A DNA stretch of 64,000 nt from Phytoamicus setariae (GCF_016722925.1 NZ_JAEQNC010000011.1:110632-174631); one strand, 5' to 3'. Shown: positions 38,532 through 49,555, numbered from the stretch's first letter. Translations and numbers: made by a program. The notes: a model not told the origin generated them from the sequence alone.

Positions 38532-40142
38532 ATGGAGGAGCTCGGAATGACGAACCCGGAAAACCGTCTGGAAGCTGCAGGTTTTGCTGGACTGGCTTCG
38601 GTTCGGTATAACTATTCCGAGGCAGAACTCTATGAAGACGCGATCCGCAACGGCGAAGCGACGCTGACGGCCCAAGGCGCGCTTCGTGCGCTGACCGGCC
38701 AGCACACCGGCCGTTCGCCGAAGGACAAGCACATCGTTCGGGACGAAAATACCGATGGCACGATCTGGTGGGACAACAACCGTCCGATGTCGCCGGAGCA
38801 TTTCGCCGTGCTCAAAGCCGACATGCTGGCGCATGCCAAGGGCAAGTCGCTTTACGTGCAGGACCTGATTGGTGGTGCCGACAAGGACAATGCGCTTCCG
38901 ACCCGTGTGGTCACCGAATTCGCCTGGCATTCGCTGTTTATTCGCAACCTGCTGATCCGGCCGGAGCGTTCGGAACTCGAAAGCTTCCAGCCGAAGCTTA
39001 CGATCATCGATCTGCCTGATTTCAAGGCGGACCCCGAGCGTCACGGTACCCGTTCGGAGACCGTGATCGCCTGCGACTTCACCAACGGCATCGTGCTTAT
39101 CGGTGGGACATCCTATGCCGGCGAGATGAAGAAGTCGGTGTTTACGGCGCTCAACTACCTGCTGCCGGCAAAGGGCGTCATGCCGATGCACTGCTCCGCC
39201 AATATGGGCAAGGAAGGCGACACCGCTGTGTTCTTCGGGCTTTCTGGCACCGGCAAGACCACGCTTTCGGCCGATCCAAACCGCACGCTGATCGGCGACG
39301 ACGAGCACGGTTGGGGTGAGCACGGCGTCTTCAATTTCGAAGGCGGCTGCTATGCCAAGACCATCAAGCTGTCGCGCGAATCCGAACCGGAAATCTTCGA
39401 CACCACTCAGCGGTTCGGTACTGTTCTGGAAAACGTGGTGCTGGACGGCAACCGCACGCCCGACTTCAACGACGGTTCGCTGACGGAAAACACCCGTGCC
39501 GCCTATCCGCTGCATTTCATTCCGAATGCCTCGGAAACCGGTCGCGGCAATCATCCCAAGACGATCATCATGCTGACCGCAGATGCCTTCGGCGTGATGC
39601 CGCCGATCGCGCGGCTGACGCCCGATCAGGCGATGTACCACTTCCTCAGCGGCTACACCGCCAAGGTCGCGGGTACCGAAAAGGGCGTGACCGAGCCGGA
39701 AGCGACGTTCTCGACCTGCTTCGGTGCGCCATTCATGCCCCGTCACCCGGCCGAGTACGGCAACTTGCTCAAGGCTCTGATTGCTGAGCACGGCGTGACC
39801 TGCTGGTTGGTGAATACCGGCTGGACCGGTGGCGCCTATGGTACTGGTTCGCGCATGCCGATCAAGGCGACCCGTGCGCTTCTCACCGCCGCGCTCAACG
39901 GATCGCTGAACAGCGCCGTGTTCCGCCGTGACGCCAACTTCGGCTTCGAAGTGCCGGTCGCCGTCGAAGGGGTTTCCACCAAGATCCTCGATCCACGTTC
40001 GACCTGGCTTGATGGCGCGGCCTACGATGGCCAGGCCCGCAAGCTGGTGGACATGTTCATCGCCAACTTCACCAAGTTCGAGCGGCATGTCGATGGTTCG
40101 GTACGCGATGCAGCACCGGGCGTCCGGCTGGCTGCCGAATAA
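38532..40142 (+). CDS. pckA: Phosphoenolpyruvate carboxykinase (ATP)
   Basis: Gluconeogenic conversion of oxaloacetate to PEP with ATP. 536 aa. [11 protein letters not shown] at the N-terminus, the kinase-1a P-loop [13 protein letters not shown], the metal site IGDDEHGW and CYAKTIKL are intact. ATG 38532 has AAAGGA upstream; ATG 38547 also has a good site (GGAGGAG, 6-base spacing) and would remove five residues. Gene and ChvG-ChvI system are neighbours in many rhizobia. A parS-like site and a terminator follow the stop. Confidence 0.97.
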   Translation: MEELGMTNPENRLEAAGFAGLASVRYNYSEAELYEDAIRNGEATLTAQGALRALTGQHTGRSPKDKHIVRDENTDGTIWWDNNRPMSPEHFAVLKADMLAHAKGKSLYVQDLIGGADKDNALPTRVVTEFAWHSLFIRNLLIRPERSELESFQPKLTIIDLPDFKADPERHGTRSETVIACDFTNGIVLIGGTSYAGEMKKSVFTALNYLLPAKGVMPMHCSANMGKEGDTAVFFGLSGTGKTTLSADPNRTLIGDDEHGWGEHGVFNFEGGCYAKTIKLSRESEPEIFDTTQRFGTVLENVVLDGNRTPDFNDGSLTENTRAAYPLHFIPNASETGRGNHPKTIIMLTADAFGVMPPIARLTPDQAMYHFLSGYTAKVAGTEKGVTEPEATFSTCFGAPFMPRHPAEYGNLLKALIAEHGVTCWLVNTGWTGGAYGTGSRMPIKATRALLTAALNGSLNSAVFRRDANFGFEVPVAVEGVSTKILDPRSTWLDGAAYDGQARKLVDMFIANFTKFERHVDGSVRDAAPGVRLAAE

Positions 40143-40153
40143 GTCTGAGACCC

Positions 40154-40169
40154 TGATTCACGTGAAACC
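40154..40169. other. parS-like ParB-binding site 4
   Basis: TGATTCACGTGAAACC: 14 of 16 against consensus, core TTCACGTGAA intact. It begins 12 bases after the pckA stop, and its last bases form part of the terminator stem. Confidence 0.72.
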
Positions 40170-40192
40170 CGGCGGAACGTTTCGCCGGGTTT
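40165..40192 (+). terminator. pckA terminator
   Basis: 10-bp perfect stem (AAACCCGGCG at 40165-40174, CGCCGGGTTT at 40183-40192) with an 8-base loop, followed by TCTGTTTT. The 5' arm shares five bases with parS-like site 4. Confidence 0.85.
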
Positions 40193-40257
40193 TCTGTTTT
40201 CTAGCGGCATTCATTTTCAAAACATTTCGGTATAAGCGTTGGTCAGGAGACTGACCC

Positions 40258-40692
40258 ATGGCTGCGGATACGCTTTACATCGATGACAGGATTGCCATAG
40301 CGGGCTGGGAACTGACGGAGAATTTCGTTCTCGCGTCCGGTCCGGGCGGGCAGAATGTCAACAAGGTGGCTACCGCCGTCGAACTGCGGTTTGATCTCTT
40401 GAATTCGCCCTCGCTGCCCGAGAGGGTAAAGGCAAACGCCCGCGGCATCTTTGGACGCAAACTGTCCAAGGACGGCGTTGCCGTTATCTTTTCGGATCGC
40501 TTCCGCTCGCAGGACCGCAATCGGGAAGATGCGCGCGAAAAGCTGAAGGATCTGATCCTCGAAGCCAACAAGCCACCACCGCCGCCGCGCCGCAAGACCA
40601 AGCCGACAAAAGGCTCGATAGAGCGCCGGCTGAAGGCCAAGGCAGGGCGCGGCGACGTCAAGAAAATGCGTGGCAAGGTCGGAGACGAGTAA
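40258..40692 (+). CDS. arfB: Alternative ribosome-rescue factor / peptidyl-tRNA hydrolase ArfB (YaeJ)
   Basis: 144 aa. It releases peptides from ribosomes stalled without a stop codon. The GGQ motif lies in the block SGPGGQNVNKVATAVELRF, near residue 30. The C-terminal tail is basic with KTKPTKGSIERRLKAK, the segment that enters the mRNA channel in this family. Full release factors have extra domains and are excluded by length. The alkB ATG begins at the next base after the stop. Confidence 0.95.
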   Translation: MAADTLYIDDRIAIAGWELTENFVLASGPGGQNVNKVATAVELRFDLLNSPSLPERVKANARGIFGRKLSKDGVAVIFSDRFRSQDRNREDAREKLKDLILEANKPPPPPRRKTKPTKGSIERRLKAKAGRGDVKKMRGKVGDE

Positions 40693-41310
40693 ATGCTGGT
40701 CCTGCCCAAGGGTATTCGCCACATTCCAGGCTTTCTCGACCGTGACCGGCAGGAGGCTCTGGTCGATGAAATTCGCAAGGTCGTGGCTATTTCGCCTCTT
40801 TTTATCCCGGCCATGCCCCGCACCGGCAAGGAAATGTCGGTGCGCATGACCAATTGCGGGTCACTTGGCTGGGTGACCGATCAGGCGCGGGGCTACCGCT
40901 ATCAGCCGACTCATCCGGTAACGGGCGAGCCGTGGCAGCCGATTCCGCCGATGCTCATCGATATCTGGAACGAAGTCTCCGGCTCGTCGCTGCAACCGGA
41001 AGCCTGCATGATCAACTACTATGACGCCGATGCACGGATGAGCCTGCACCAGGATCGCGACGAGCGCGAGTTTTCCGCGCCGGTCGTGTCCATCTCGCTC
41101 GGCGATGCGTGCCTTTTTCGTGTTGGTGGGCTCAAGCGGGAAGACAGGACGGTGTCGTTCCGCTTGGAAAGCGGCGATGCCGTGGTTATCGGCGGCGATA
41201 GCCGGCTTGCGTTTCACGGGGTGGACAAGATCTATCCAGGGACTTCGGCCTTGCTAAAGAGAGAAGGGCGTATAAATCTGACGCTACGGCGGGTGAATCC
41301 GGCGAACTAG
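40693..41310 (+). CDS. alkB: Alpha-ketoglutarate-dependent DNA repair dioxygenase AlkB
   Basis: 205-aa Fe(II)/2-oxoglutarate enzyme that removes 1-methyladenine and 3-methylcytosine. INYYDADARMSLHQDRDE contains the HxD iron pair; RLAFHGVDKIYPG the distal His; RINLTLRRV the 2-oxoglutarate Arg. It starts directly after the arfB stop with no space, so translation is coupled. The 3' end meets coaA convergently with 3 bases between. Confidence 0.95.
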   Translation: MLVLPKGIRHIPGFLDRDRQEALVDEIRKVVAISPLFIPAMPRTGKEMSVRMTNCGSLGWVTDQARGYRYQPTHPVTGEPWQPIPPMLIDIWNEVSGSSLQPEACMINYYDADARMSLHQDRDEREFSAPVVSISLGDACLFRVGGLKREDRTVSFRLESGDAVVIGGDSRLAFHGVDKIYPGTSALLKREGRINLTLRRVNPAN

Positions 41311-41313
41311 CGA

Positions 41314-42309
41314 TCAAAGCCGCCTGAGCGAAACCTTTTCGATCAGGTGGTTTTCGCCCTTTTGCAGGATGAGATCGGCGCGTGGGCGCGTCGGCAGGAT
41401 GTTCTTGTGCAGGTTCTTCAGGTTGATGTTTGCCCACAGGCCCTCGGCAATCGCCAGCGCCGCCTGCTCGGAAATTGTCGCATAGCGGTGAAAGAACGAT
41501 TCGGGGCTGCGGAAAGCTGTGTCGCGCAGGCGCATGAAGCGATCCACATACCAGCGGTGGATCAGCTTTTCGTCAGCGTCGATATAGATCGAGAAATCGA
41601 AGAAATCCGATACCATCGGCACGATGCGTCCATCGGCAGGCAGGTCGCGCGATTGCAGCACGTTGATGCCTTCGAAGATCAGGATGTCCGGTCGGTCGAT
41701 GGTGCGGAACTGATCGGGCAGCACGTCATAGGTCAGATGCGAATACAGAGGCGCCGGCACGCGTGCCTGCCCGGCCTTTATGGCTGACAGGAATTTGAGC
41801 AGTGCCGACATATTGTAGCTTTCCGGAAAACCCTTCCGGTCCATCATGTTCTCTTTCTGCAGCCAGGCATTCGGCTGCAGGAATCCGTCGGTGGTGACAA
41901 GATCGACCTTCGGGCTCGAAGGCCAGCGCGACAGCAGCTCCTGCAGGATGCGTGCAGTGGTCGACTTGCCGACTGCGACAGAGCCGGCGATGCCGATGAT
42001 GAACGGCGTCTTCTGGTCGTCCGATAGGCTGAGGAACTGCTTGCGCTGCTTGAAGAGGATTTGCGACGCTTCCACGTGCGCCGATAGCAGGCGCGACAGA
42101 GACAGGTAGATGCGCCTGACTTCGTCGAGGTCGATCGGGTCGTTCAGCGAGCGCAGGCGATGCACTTCATCGGCAGTCAGGGTCAGCGGTGTGTCGGCGC
42201 GGAATTTAGCCCATTCGTCGACCGTAAAGAAGCGAAACGGGGAATAGATGTCATCGACCAGATGGTCGAGGGGGGCAGTGGCCTCGGCAACACGCAGTTC
42301 ACGGTTCAT
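41314..42309 (-). CDS. coaA: Pantothenate kinase, type I
   Basis: First step of coenzyme A synthesis. 331 aa of the E. coli CoaA type. The P-loop is [17 protein letters not shown], followed by [15 protein letters not shown] and the [11 protein letters not shown] segment; [12 protein letters not shown] is a late conserved strand. It is the last gene of the his run; its start overlaps the hisE stop by 4 bases. coaE is near the other end of this window. Confidence 0.96.
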   Translation of the reverse strand: MNRELRVAEATAPLDHLVDDIYSPFRFFTVDEWAKFRADTPLTLTADEVHRLRSLNDPIDLDEVRRIYLSLSRLLSAHVEASQILFKQRKQFLSLSDDQKTPFIIGIAGSVAVGKSTTARILQELLSRWPSSPKVDLVTTDGFLQPNAWLQKENMMDRKGFPESYNMSALLKFLSAIKAGQARVPAPLYSHLTYDVLPDQFRTIDRPDILIFEGINVLQSRDLPADGRIVPMVSDFFDFSIYIDADEKLIHRWYVDRFMRLRDTAFRSPESFFHRYATISEQAALAIAEGLWANINLKNLHKNILPTRPRADLILQKGENHLIEKVSLRRL

Positions 42310-42629
42310 GATGGCACCCGTGCGGCTTTCTCGGCAACGCCCGACTGCGCGGTACGCCCTTCCAGCACCGCCATCACGTCAGCCAGCGGGATATCGGCAA
42401 TCTTCAGCACCACTAGCAGGTGATAGAGGAGGTCTGCGGCCTCATCCGTCAGGTTCTTGCGATCGTTGGCGATTGCGGCGATCACTGTCTCGACGGCTTC
42501 CTCGCCGAGCTTCTTGGCGGCCTTGGCTTGTCCTGCAGCAAACAGCTTGGCGGTCCAGGATTCGTCTGGGGACGCCTGCGCGCGGCGGGCAACGATGATC
42601 TCGAGATCGGCAAGCGAAAATCCGCTCAT
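42306..42629 (-). CDS. hisE: Phosphoribosyl-ATP pyrophosphohydrolase
   Basis: Second step of histidine synthesis. It is a 107-aa single-function HisE of the MazG-like fold; [13 protein letters not shown] and [14 protein letters not shown] carry the metal-binding Glu and Asp. In enterobacteria this activity is fused to HisI; here it is separate, and no hisI is in the window. Confidence 0.95.
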   Translation of the reverse strand: MSGFSLADLEIIVARRAQASPDESWTAKLFAAGQAKAAKKLGEEAVETVIAAIANDRKNLTDEAADLLYHLLVVLKIADIPLADVMAVLEGRTAQSGVAEKAARVPS

Positions 42630-42656
42630 CGGCCTACTCCTCTGTCTGTCTCGGCC

Positions 42657-43439
42657 TCAGATCTGATCGAGACGCATGGCAATCCCATGATCCGCCATGT
42701 AGCGCTTTGCCTGGCCGATCGTATAGGTTCCGAAGTGAAAAATCGAGGCCGCAAGCACCGCATTTGCATGGCCTTGGCGGATGCCGTCGACCAGATGATC
42801 AAGTGTGCCCACGCCGCCCGACGCGATGACCGGGACCGCAACGGCGTCGGCGATAGTGCGCGTCAGGGCGAGGTCGTAGCCGGTCTTCTGGCCGTCCTGG
42901 TCCATCGAGGTCAAAAGCAGCTCGCCCGCGCCGCGCTTGACCATCGCTTCGGCAAATTCGACCGCGTCGATGCCGGTCGGATTGCGGCCGCCATGGGTAA
43001 AGATCTCCCAGCGATCGGCTTCATCGGCTTTCGAGACTTTCTTGCAGTCGAGCGACACGACGATGCACTGGTCGCCGAACTTGTCGGCGGCCTCGGCTAC
43101 GAAATCTGGATTTTTCACTGCTGCTGAATTGATCGACACCTTGTCGGCGCCGCAGAGCAGCAGCTTTCTGATGTCGGCGAGCGTGCGTACGCCGCCGCCC
43201 ACGGTGACAGGCATGAAGCATTGTTCGGCCGTCCGTGCGACGACGTCGAAGATCGTCTCGCGATTGTCGGACGATGCGGTGATATCGAGAAAGCAGAGCT
43301 CGTCGGCGCCGGCGGCGTCATAAGCGATCGCCGCCTCGACCGGATCTCCGGCATCGACCAGGTTGACGAAGGACACGCCTTTGACGACGCGGCCGTCCTT
43401 GACGTCGAGGCAGGGGATTACGCGGGCTTTCAGGGTCAT
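42657..43439 (-). CDS. hisF: Imidazole glycerol phosphate synthase, cyclase subunit
   Basis: 260-aa TIM barrel that forms IGP and AICAR with ammonia from His[17 protein letters not shown] holds the first catalytic Asp, [12 protein letters not shown] follows, and [13 protein letters not shown] has the second catalytic Asp. [13 protein letters not shown] completes the phosphate sites. It lies 14 bases after hisA. Confidence 0.97.
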   Translation of the reverse strand: MTLKARVIPCLDVKDGRVVKGVSFVNLVDAGDPVEAAIAYDAAGADELCFLDITASSDNRETIFDVVARTAEQCFMPVTVGGGVRTLADIRKLLLCGADKVSINSAAVKNPDFVAEAADKFGDQCIVVSLDCKKVSKADEADRWEIFTHGGRNPTGIDAVEFAEAMVKRGAGELLLTSMDQDGQKTGYDLALTRTIADAVAVPVIASGGVGTLDHLVDGIRQGHANAVLAASIFHFGTYTIGQAKRYMADHGIAMRLDQI

Positions 43440-43453
43440 GGCTCGCCTCCGCT

Positions 43454-44182
43454 CTATGCGGCCTTCAAAATCTTCAGGGCCTCGGCAGGATCAATGCGCC
43501 CATCGTAGAGCGCCCGGCCGGAAATTGCACCTTCGAGGATCGCCGCATCCGGCTCCGCCAATCGGCGGATATCGTCGAGCGAGGCAAGTCCACCGGAGGC
43601 GATGACGGGAATCGAGACGGAGCGTGCCAGCTCCAGCGTCGAAGCCCAGTTGATGCCGGCCAGAATGCCGTCGCGGTCGATGTCGGTATAGATGATGGCG
43701 GCAACGCCCGCGCCCTCGAACCGCTTGGCGAGCTCGATCACGCCGAGTTCGGAGGCTTCCGCCCAACCTTCCACCGCAACCTTGCCGCCCTTGGCATCGA
43801 TGCCCACCGCAACCTTGCCCGGAAAGAGTCTGCAAGCCTCGATCACCAGCGCCGGGTCGCGCACGGCGACCGTGCCCAGGATGACGCGGGACAGGCCCTT
43901 CGCCAGCCAGGACTCGATATGCGCAAGGGTGCGGATACCGCCACCGAGCTGCACCGGGTTCCTGGTCGCCTTCAGGATCGCCTCGACGGCTGTACCATTG
44001 ACGCTCTCGCCGGCAAAGGCGCCATTCAGGTCAACCACGTGCAACCACTCGAAGCCCTGGTCCTCGAAGGCTTTCGCTTGCGCGGCAGGGTCGGGATTAT
44101 AGACCGTGGCCTGCTCCATGTCGCCGAGCTTCAGCCGTACGCACTGGCCGTCCTTCAGGTCGATGGCGGGAAAGAGGATCAT
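43454..44182 (-). CDS. hisA: ProFAR isomerase
   Basis: 242-aa TIM barrel, isomerising N'-ProFAR to [21 protein letters not shown] at the N-terminus has the catalytic Asp; [16 protein letters not shown] and [12 protein letters not shown] with the second Asp follow. Its start lies one base past the hisH stop. Confidence 0.97.
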   Translation of the reverse strand: MILFPAIDLKDGQCVRLKLGDMEQATVYNPDPAAQAKAFEDQGFEWLHVVDLNGAFAGESVNGTAVEAILKATRNPVQLGGGIRTLAHIESWLAKGLSRVILGTVAVRDPALVIEACRLFPGKVAVGIDAKGGKVAVEGWAEASELGVIELAKRFEGAGVAAIIYTDIDRDGILAGINWASTLELARSVSIPVIASGGLASLDDIRRLAEPDAAILEGAISGRALYDGRIDPAEALKILKAA

Positions 44183-44183
44183 A

Positions 44184-44834
44184 TCATGGTGTCCACTTCA
44201 GGAAATTTGCAATCAGTTTCAATCCGAGCGCCTGGCTCTTTTCCGGGTGGAACTGGGCGCCGGCCATGTTGTCGCGCGCCACGAAAGCGGTCAACGCCGC
44301 GCCATAGTCCGTGGTCGCCACGATATCGGATGGGTTTTGCGCAGCGAGATGATAGGAATGCACAAAATAGGCATGCAGGCCGTCGTCGCCGGTTGGAATT
44401 CCGTCGAAAAGCGCATGCGGGCGGTTGAGTGTCAGCGTATTCCAGCCGATCTGCGGGATCTTGAGCTCCGGATCGGCTGGCGTCATCAGCACCACGTCTC
44501 CGGCGATCCAGTCCAATCCCTCGGTCACGGTCTTTTCCAGGCCGCGGGATGACATCAGCTGCATGCCGACGCAGATACCGAGGAAAGGGCGGGCTTTGGT
44601 TTCCACTGTTTCGCGCAGGGCCGCCACCATGCCTGGCACGGCGTCGAGCCCCCGGCGGCAATCGGCATAGGCGCCAACACCCGGGAGCACGACGCGGTCG
44701 GCCGTGGCCACCCGCTCGGCCTTGTCGGTCAATTCGATCTCCGCATCGAGGCCGGTTTCACGTGCGGCACGCTCGAACGCCTTGATGGCGGACCGCAGGT
44801 TGCCCGAACCGTAGTCGATGATTGCCACGCGCAT
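44184..44834 (-). CDS. hisH: Imidazole glycerol phosphate synthase, glutaminase subunit
   Basis: 216-aa class I glutamine amidotransferase supplying ammonia to HisF. The nucleophile Cys is in [11 protein letters not shown], and the His/Glu pair is in [13 protein letters not shown] 44834 overlaps the DUF2628 stop as TGATG. A partial parS-like half-site (44754-44769) lies in the coding sequence and is not counted. Confidence 0.97.
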   Translation of the reverse strand: MRVAIIDYGSGNLRSAIKAFERAARETGLDAEIELTDKAERVATADRVVLPGVGAYADCRRGLDAVPGMVAALRETVETKARPFLGICVGMQLMSSRGLEKTVTEGLDWIAGDVVLMTPADPELKIPQIGWNTLTLNRPHALFDGIPTGDDGLHAYFVHSYHLAAQNPSDIVATTDYGAALTAFVARDNMAGAQFHPEKSQALGLKLIANFLKWTP

Positions 44835-45304
44835 CAGCGGTCTCCGTTGGATCCAATGAGGCCGAGAGCGAGCGTCACCGGGGCTTTTCCGGCGCCATAG
44901 CCCTCCAGGCGCGGAATGTAGGGGCGGCTGAGTCGCGCCGCCTGCTCTGCGGTAAAATAGATTTCCTCGGCTTCGTCTAGATCGCTTGCCGCGATGTCGG
45001 CCTTGATATCCCAGCCCTTGCGTTCGAGCATCCTGGCGCGGACATAGTTGCCTTCAAGCGCGGTCCACAGGCTCAGAATGAAGCTGAAGGCGATGGGAAG
45101 ACCCTCCAGATTCCATTGCTCGGCGGCGATTGCTACAACGAGATAGAAAATGGCTGCAAGGCCTGCGATCAACCACATTCTCATGAACAGTAGCCAAGGC
45201 AGGGGAAACAGGAATGCGAGCCACGAAAAGCCGTCCCGAATGAACAGGGTGTCCTTTTCGAGGTCTTTCGGCACGGGGGGCGTCAAAACATAGAAATTTG
45301 CCAT
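44834..45304 (-). CDS. DUF2628 family membrane protein in the his operon
   Basis: 156-aa protein of unknown function. Hydrophobic segments at about 28-45, 46-65 and 69-87 ([45 protein letters not shown]) suggest an integral membrane protein with a soluble C-terminal half. [19 protein letters not shown] is the family motif. It sits between hisB and hisH, coupled to hisH, but nothing in it suggests a step in histidine synthesis. Confidence 0.85.
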   Translation of the reverse strand: MANFYVLTPPVPKDLEKDTLFIRDGFSWLAFLFPLPWLLFMRMWLIAGLAAIFYLVVAIAAEQWNLEGLPIAFSFILSLWTALEGNYVRARMLERKGWDIKADIAASDLDEAEEIYFTAEQAARLSRPYIPRLEGYGAGKAPVTLALGLIGSNGDR

Positions 45305-45310
45305 GGAACG

Positions 45311-45916
45311 TCAGAGACTGCCCTTCGTTGACGGGATGCGGCCAGCCTGGCGCGGATCGATTTCGGTTGCCGTGCGCAGCACGCGGGCCACCGCCTTGAA
45401 GCATGTCTCTGAAATGTGGTGATTGTTGGCGCCATAAATATTCTGGATGTGCAGGGTGATGCCTGCATTCATGGCGAGTGCCTGGAAGAATTCGCGCACC
45501 AGTTCGGTGTCGAAGGTACCGATCTTCGGGGCGCTGAAGGCCACATTCCAGACGAGGAACGGCCGGCCCGACACGTCGATTGCGGCCCGCGTCATGGTTT
45601 CATCCATGGCAAGATCCAGGGAGGCATAACGGGTAATGCCGCGTCTGTCGCCAAGTGCCTTGGAGAGGGCCAGTCCGATCGCGATGCCGGTGTCTTCAAC
45701 GGCGTGGTGGTCGTCCACATGCAGGTCGCCCTTGGTGTCGATTTCCATATCGATCAGCGAATGACGCGAAAGCTGCTCCAGCATATGGTCGAAGAAGCCG
45801 ACGCCGGTCGAGATCTTCGAGGTGCCGGTACCGTCGATATTGACCGTCACCGAGACTGAGGTCTCGTTCGTCTTGCGCGACACGCTGCCGGTGCGTTTCA
45901 AGCCGTCATCTGCCAT
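45311..45916 (-). CDS. hisB: Imidazoleglycerol-phosphate dehydratase
   Basis: 201-aa single-function His[17 protein letters not shown] and [14 protein letters not shown] carry the Mn-binding His/Glu residues; a repeat of this pattern ([12 protein letters not shown]) follows near the C-terminus. No phosphatase domain is fused, as usual outside enterobacteria. It heads the - strand his run and is divergent from hslV, with 188 bases between. Confidence 0.97.
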   Translation of the reverse strand: MADDGLKRTGSVSRKTNETSVSVTVNIDGTGTSKISTGVGFFDHMLEQLSRHSLIDMEIDTKGDLHVDDHHAVEDTGIAIGLALSKALGDRRGITRYASLDLAMDETMTRAAIDVSGRPFLVWNVAFSAPKIGTFDTELVREFFQALAMNAGITLHIQNIYGANNHHISETCFKAVARVLRTATEIDPRQAGRIPSTKGSL

Positions 45917-46104
45917 CCAAGTACCTGTCTTTTCTAGGGTCTGGACCTCAAGTCCGATTTCTCCGGCTCCTTATCAGGGTGAGCTTAAAGAATCCAGCTT
46001 TACCCCGGCAAAAATGCCCCGGGATTGTATTTCACTCGCTCTTCATTACATAAATCCGCAACGGCCGCTTCACGCGCGGCGACAAGGCAAGAGTTGAGAC
46101 AGTT

Positions 46105-46662
46105 ATGAGTGACGAAAATCCTTATGGAACCATGCATGCCACGACCATCATCACCGTTCGCAAGGATGGTCAGGTGGTGATGGCGGGCGACGGTCAGGTG
46201 TCGCTTGGCCAGACCGTCATGAAGGGCAATGCCCGCAAGGTGCGCCGGCTGGCGAAAGGCGAGGTGATCGCTGGTTTCGCAGGCGCGACCGCCGACGCTT
46301 TCACCTTGCTTGAGCGGCTTGAGGCCAAGCTCGAGCAGTATCCGGGCCAGTTGCAGCGCGCCTGCGTCGAACTTGCAAAGGACTGGCGAACCGACAAGTA
46401 TCTGCGTCGCCTCGAGGCAATGATGCTGGTGGCCGACAAGTCGATCACGCTGGCCGTCACCGGCAACGGCGATGTGCTTGAGCCGGAACACGGCACGATA
46501 GCGATCGGCTCGGGTGGCAATTATGCCTATGCTGCGGCCAGGGCGCTGATGGACAGCGACAAGACGGCCGAGGATATCGCCCGCCGGGCAATGAAGATCG
46601 CCGGCGACATCTGTGTCTATACCAATCACAACGTCGTGGTCGAAACGCTGGATGCGGAGTAA
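46105..46662 (+). CDS. hslV: ATP-dependent protease HslVU, peptidase subunit
   Basis: 185-aa proteasome-like peptidase. The catalytic Thr pair is in [16 protein letters not shown]. The family nucleophile is Thr1 of the mature chain, so 12 N-terminal residues ([12 protein letters not shown]) must be removed here; an ATG at 46132 would leave three. [13 protein letters not shown] and [14 protein letters not shown] are family blocks. The hslU gene lies downstream after a GNAT gene. Confidence 0.96.
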   Translation: MSDENPYGTMHATTIITVRKDGQVVMAGDGQVSLGQTVMKGNARKVRRLAKGEVIAGFAGATADAFTLLERLEAKLEQYPGQLQRACVELAKDWRTDKYLRRLEAMMLVADKSITLAVTGNGDVLEPEHGTIAIGSGGNYAYAAARALMDSDKTAEDIARRAMKIAGDICVYTNHNVVVETLDAE

Positions 46663-47167
46663 CGGTGTCTATGGCTTCAGGCCGCTGGAGCAGGCCGACC
46701 TGCCGCTGCTGAAGAGCTGGCTGTCGGCTCCGCACGTTCGCCAGTGGTGGGGTGATCCGGAGGGCGAGATTGCTGAAATGTCGGAATTCCTCGATGGATC
46801 CTCGGTCAGGCCATACATCGTGTCGCTGCTGGATAGGCCGATTGGCTATATCCAGTCCTATGATCCGCATCAGGAGTATGAGCATCCCTACCGGGATCAG
46901 CCCGCCGGCACGCTTGGTATCGACCAGTTCATCGGCGTGGCCGATCTGACCGGTCTCGGCCACGGGCCGGCAATGATCCGGGCCTTTTGCCGGATGCTAG
47001 TCGAGGCGGGTGCAAGCCGCGTCGTAACCGACCCGGACCCCGATAACCGCAATGCGATCCGTGCCTATCAAAAGGCCGGATTTGTCAAAGATGATATTCG
47101 CAACACTGAGTATGGCACCGTATTGATGATGCATGTCGATGCCAGATATGAAATGGAAAGAAGATGA
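46652..47167 (+). CDS. GNAT acetyltransferase of the AAC(6')-like group, between hslV and hslU
   Basis: 171-aa GNAT-fold protein resembling aminoglycoside 6'-N-acetyltransferase relatives. [18 protein letters not shown] at the N-terminus, [24 protein letters not shown] (acetyl-CoA loop) and [21 protein letters not shown] are typical. The true substrate is unknown and resistance should not be assumed. It starts inside the last codons of hslV and overlaps hslU by 4 bases, so all three are translated from one message. Confidence 0.87.
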   Translation: MRSNGVYGFRPLEQADLPLLKSWLSAPHVRQWWGDPEGEIAEMSEFLDGSSVRPYIVSLLDRPIGYIQSYDPHQEYEHPYRDQPAGTLGIDQFIGVADLTGLGHGPAMIRAFCRMLVEAGASRVVTDPDPDNRNAIRAYQKAGFVKDDIRNTEYGTVLMMHVDARYEMERR

Positions 47168-48468
47168 GCACATTTACCCCGAGAGAAATCGTCTCCGAGC
47201 TCGACCGCTTCATTATCGGCCAGCGGGACGCCAAGCGCGCCGTCGCGATCGCGCTCCGCAACCGCTGGCGCCGCCAGCAGCTGACTGGCGATCTGCGCGA
47301 CGAGGTGATGCCGAAGAACATCCTGATGATCGGGCCGACCGGCGTTGGCAAGACCGAGATATCGCGGCGCTTGGCGCGACTGGCCGGCGCGCCTTTCATC
47401 AAGGTCGAGGCGACCAAGTTCACCGAAGTCGGCTATGTCGGCCGCGACGTCGAGCAGATCATCCGTGATCTGGTCGAGGTCGGTATTACGCTGGTGCGTG
47501 AAAAGAAGCGCGCTGACGTCAACGCCAAGGCGCATCTGAATGCCGAGGAACGTGTGCTGGACGCCCTGGTCGGCGCGACAGCATCGCCGGCGACCCGTGA
47601 TTCCTTCCGCAAGAAGCTCAGGGACAACGAACTGGACGACAAGGAAATCGACATCGAGGTCGCCGATACATCAAACCCTGCGGGCTTCGACATTCCGGGC
47701 ATGGCCGGAGCCAATGTCGGTGTCTTCAACCTGTCCGATATCCTCGGCAAGGCGATGGGCGGACGTTCAAAGAAGGTCAAGACGACCGTCAAGGATTCCT
47801 ACAAGCTGCTGATCGCCGATGAATCCGACAAGCTGATCGACAGCGAGCAGATCTCGCGCGAAGCGGTGTTGTCGGTGGAAAATGACGGCATCGTTTTCCT
47901 CGACGAGATCGACAAGATCGCCGCTCGTGACGGTGGCGTCGGCGCCGGCGTCTCCCGCGAAGGCGTCCAGCGCGACCTGTTGCCGCTCGTCGAAGGCACC
48001 ACCGTTTCCACCAAATATGGCCCGGTAAAGACCGATCACATCCTGTTCATCGCTTCGGGAGCGTTCCATGTTTCCAAGCCATCGGACCTGCTGCCCGAAC
48101 TGCAGGGTCGTCTGCCGATCCGTGTCGAGCTGCAGGCGCTGACCAAGGAGGATTTCCGCCGCATCCTGACGGAAACCGAGGCCAGCCTGATACGGCAGTA
48201 CATTGCGCTGATGGCGACCGAGAATGTCACGCTGTCCTTTACCGAGGATGCGATCGATGCATTGGCCGATGTTGCCGTCAAGCTCAACTCGACGGTCGAG
48301 AATATCGGTGCGCGGCGCCTGCAGACGGTCATGGAGCGGGTGCTTGACGAAATGTCCTTTGAAGCGCCGGATCAGCCGAACCGGCAGGTGAACGTGGATG
48401 CCGCCTATGTGCAGACCCATGTCGGCGAGCTGGCCGCCAATACAGATCTGTCGCGTTACATTCTGTAA
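47164..48468 (+). CDS. hslU: ATP-dependent protease HslVU, ATPase subunit
   Basis: 434-aa AAA+ unfoldase that feeds HslV. N-domain [19 protein letters not shown], Walker [10 protein letters not shown], Walker B in [15 protein letters not shown], the pore-type motif GYVGRD, and a sensor region [15 protein letters not shown] are all present. The C-terminus ends SRYIL, close to the conserved tail that docks on HslV. Confidence 0.97.
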   Translation: MSTFTPREIVSELDRFIIGQRDAKRAVAIALRNRWRRQQLTGDLRDEVMPKNILMIGPTGVGKTEISRRLARLAGAPFIKVEATKFTEVGYVGRDVEQIIRDLVEVGITLVREKKRADVNAKAHLNAEERVLDALVGATASPATRDSFRKKLRDNELDDKEIDIEVADTSNPAGFDIPGMAGANVGVFNLSDILGKAMGGRSKKVKTTVKDSYKLLIADESDKLIDSEQISREAVLSVENDGIVFLDEIDKIAARDGGVGAGVSREGVQRDLLPLVEGTTVSTKYGPVKTDHILFIASGAFHVSKPSDLLPELQGRLPIRVELQALTKEDFRRILTETEASLIRQYIALMATENVTLSFTEDAIDALADVAVKLNSTVENIGARRLQTVMERVLDEMSFEAPDQPNRQVNVDAAYVQTHVGELAANTDLSRYIL

Positions 48469-48484
48469 GGCCCCGTAAAGACTT

Positions 48485-49555
48485 ATGGCGAAATCAGGGC
48501 CGGAAGCGATTCCGGCTCTTGATTTTGACACGATTGCAGGTCATTCGCTTGGGCTGGGCCCATTCCAGAACCAAGCGGATACCACCACCTTGCGCCGATT
48601 GCTGCTGCCACTGATCGCTCTTTTCAGTCTTACATTGATCTGGGCGACCGACGCCTCGGCTGTAACCCTAGTTCCGGAAGGCAATCGCCATGCCGAGCAG
48701 CCGAAAGTGCCGGGTGCCTCGCAACGCCGCACCAAGGCGGGCCGCACCACATTCGATGCGAAGTACGAAAAGGTCCGTGATCTGCTGGCCACGGACAGCC
48801 AGCTGATCTCCAAGATCAAGATGACGGCACGCGCCTATGGCATCGCACCAATCCATATGATCGGCGCCATCGTCGGTGAACATACCTATAATGTGGATGC
48901 CTACGACCGGCTGCAGAACTACTACATCAAGGCGGCATCCTATGCCGGCAACAGCTTCCGGTTCGCCTATGACGGCGAGAAGATCGATGATTTCATTGCC
49001 CGGCCCGAATTCGACAAGTGTGATGGCAAGAAGGGCTCATATGCGGCCTGGACCTGCCGCGAACGCGTCTGGGGCGAGAGTTTTCGCGGCAAGTCGGTCG
49101 ATGGCCGGGATTACCCCGACAACCGCTTCTCGGCTGTGTTCTTCCAGCCGTTCTACGCCGGCCAGACGTTTGGGCTTGGCCAGATCAATCCTCTGACGGC
49201 ACTTGAACTCTCCGATCTCGTCAACAAGGTATCGGGTTATCCGAAGATCAGTGAGAAAGACGCCAATGCGGTCTATGAGGCGATCATGGATCCTGACAAG
49301 TCGCTGGCCTATATGGCTGCGGCGATCAAGATGTCGATCGACGACTACGAACGTATTGCCGGCATGGACATTTCCAACAATCCCGGCCTCACCTCGACGC
49401 TTTACAATGTCGGCAATCCTTCGCAGCGCGCCTATGCATTGGCTGCCAGGAACAAGGCGCGTGCCGCCAATGGCGAGCCGCCACTGCTGCCGGAAGAAAA
49501 CTATTACGGCTGGCTGATCAACGACAAGCTTGCCGAGCTGAAGGGCCTCTTATAG
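48485..49555 (+). CDS. Secreted DUF1402 family protein (lysozyme-like fold suspected)
   Basis: About 356 aa with a hydrophobic stretch LLLPLIALFSLTLIWATDASA around residues 40-60 that looks like a signal peptide with an Ala-X-Ala cleavage site. The 38 residues before it are long for a signal, so the true start may be later (for example TTG near 48590). GLGQINPLTALEL resembles the active-site loop of transglycosylase-like proteins and IGAIVGEHTYN includes a possible Glu, but the activity is not proven. It lies 16 bases after hslU. Confidence 0.75.
   Translation: MAKSGPEAIPALDFDTIAGHSLGLGPFQNQADTTTLRRLLLPLIALFSLTLIWATDASAVTLVPEGNRHAEQPKVPGASQRRTKAGRTTFDAKYEKVRDLLATDSQLISKIKMTARAYGIAPIHMIGAIVGEHTYNVDAYDRLQNYYIKAASYAGNSFRFAYDGEKIDDFIARPEFDKCDGKKGSYAAWTCRERVWGESFRGKSVDGRDYPDNRFSAVFFQPFYAGQTFGLGQINPLTALELSDLVNKVSGYPKISEKDANAVYEAIMDPDKSLAYMAAAIKMSIDDYERIAGMDISNNPGLTSTLYNVGNPSQRAYALAARNKARAANGEPPLLPEENYYGWLINDKLAELKGLL

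Noticed and set aside
38511..40088. Long open frame (525 codons) on the - strand opposite pckA
   Set aside because: It mirrors pckA, a certain gene; open antisense frames are common in GC-rich DNA, and the translation has no recognisable domain.
44754..44769. parS-like half-site GGTTTCACGTGCGGCA in hisH
   Set aside because: Only 12 of 16 positions match and the right half is lost; it lies in well-conserved coding sequence.
46652..47167. GNAT gene considered as an acquired aminoglycoside-resistance gene
   Set aside because: It is coupled to hslV and hslU with host-like composition and no mobile element nearby; similarity is only at fold and motif level.
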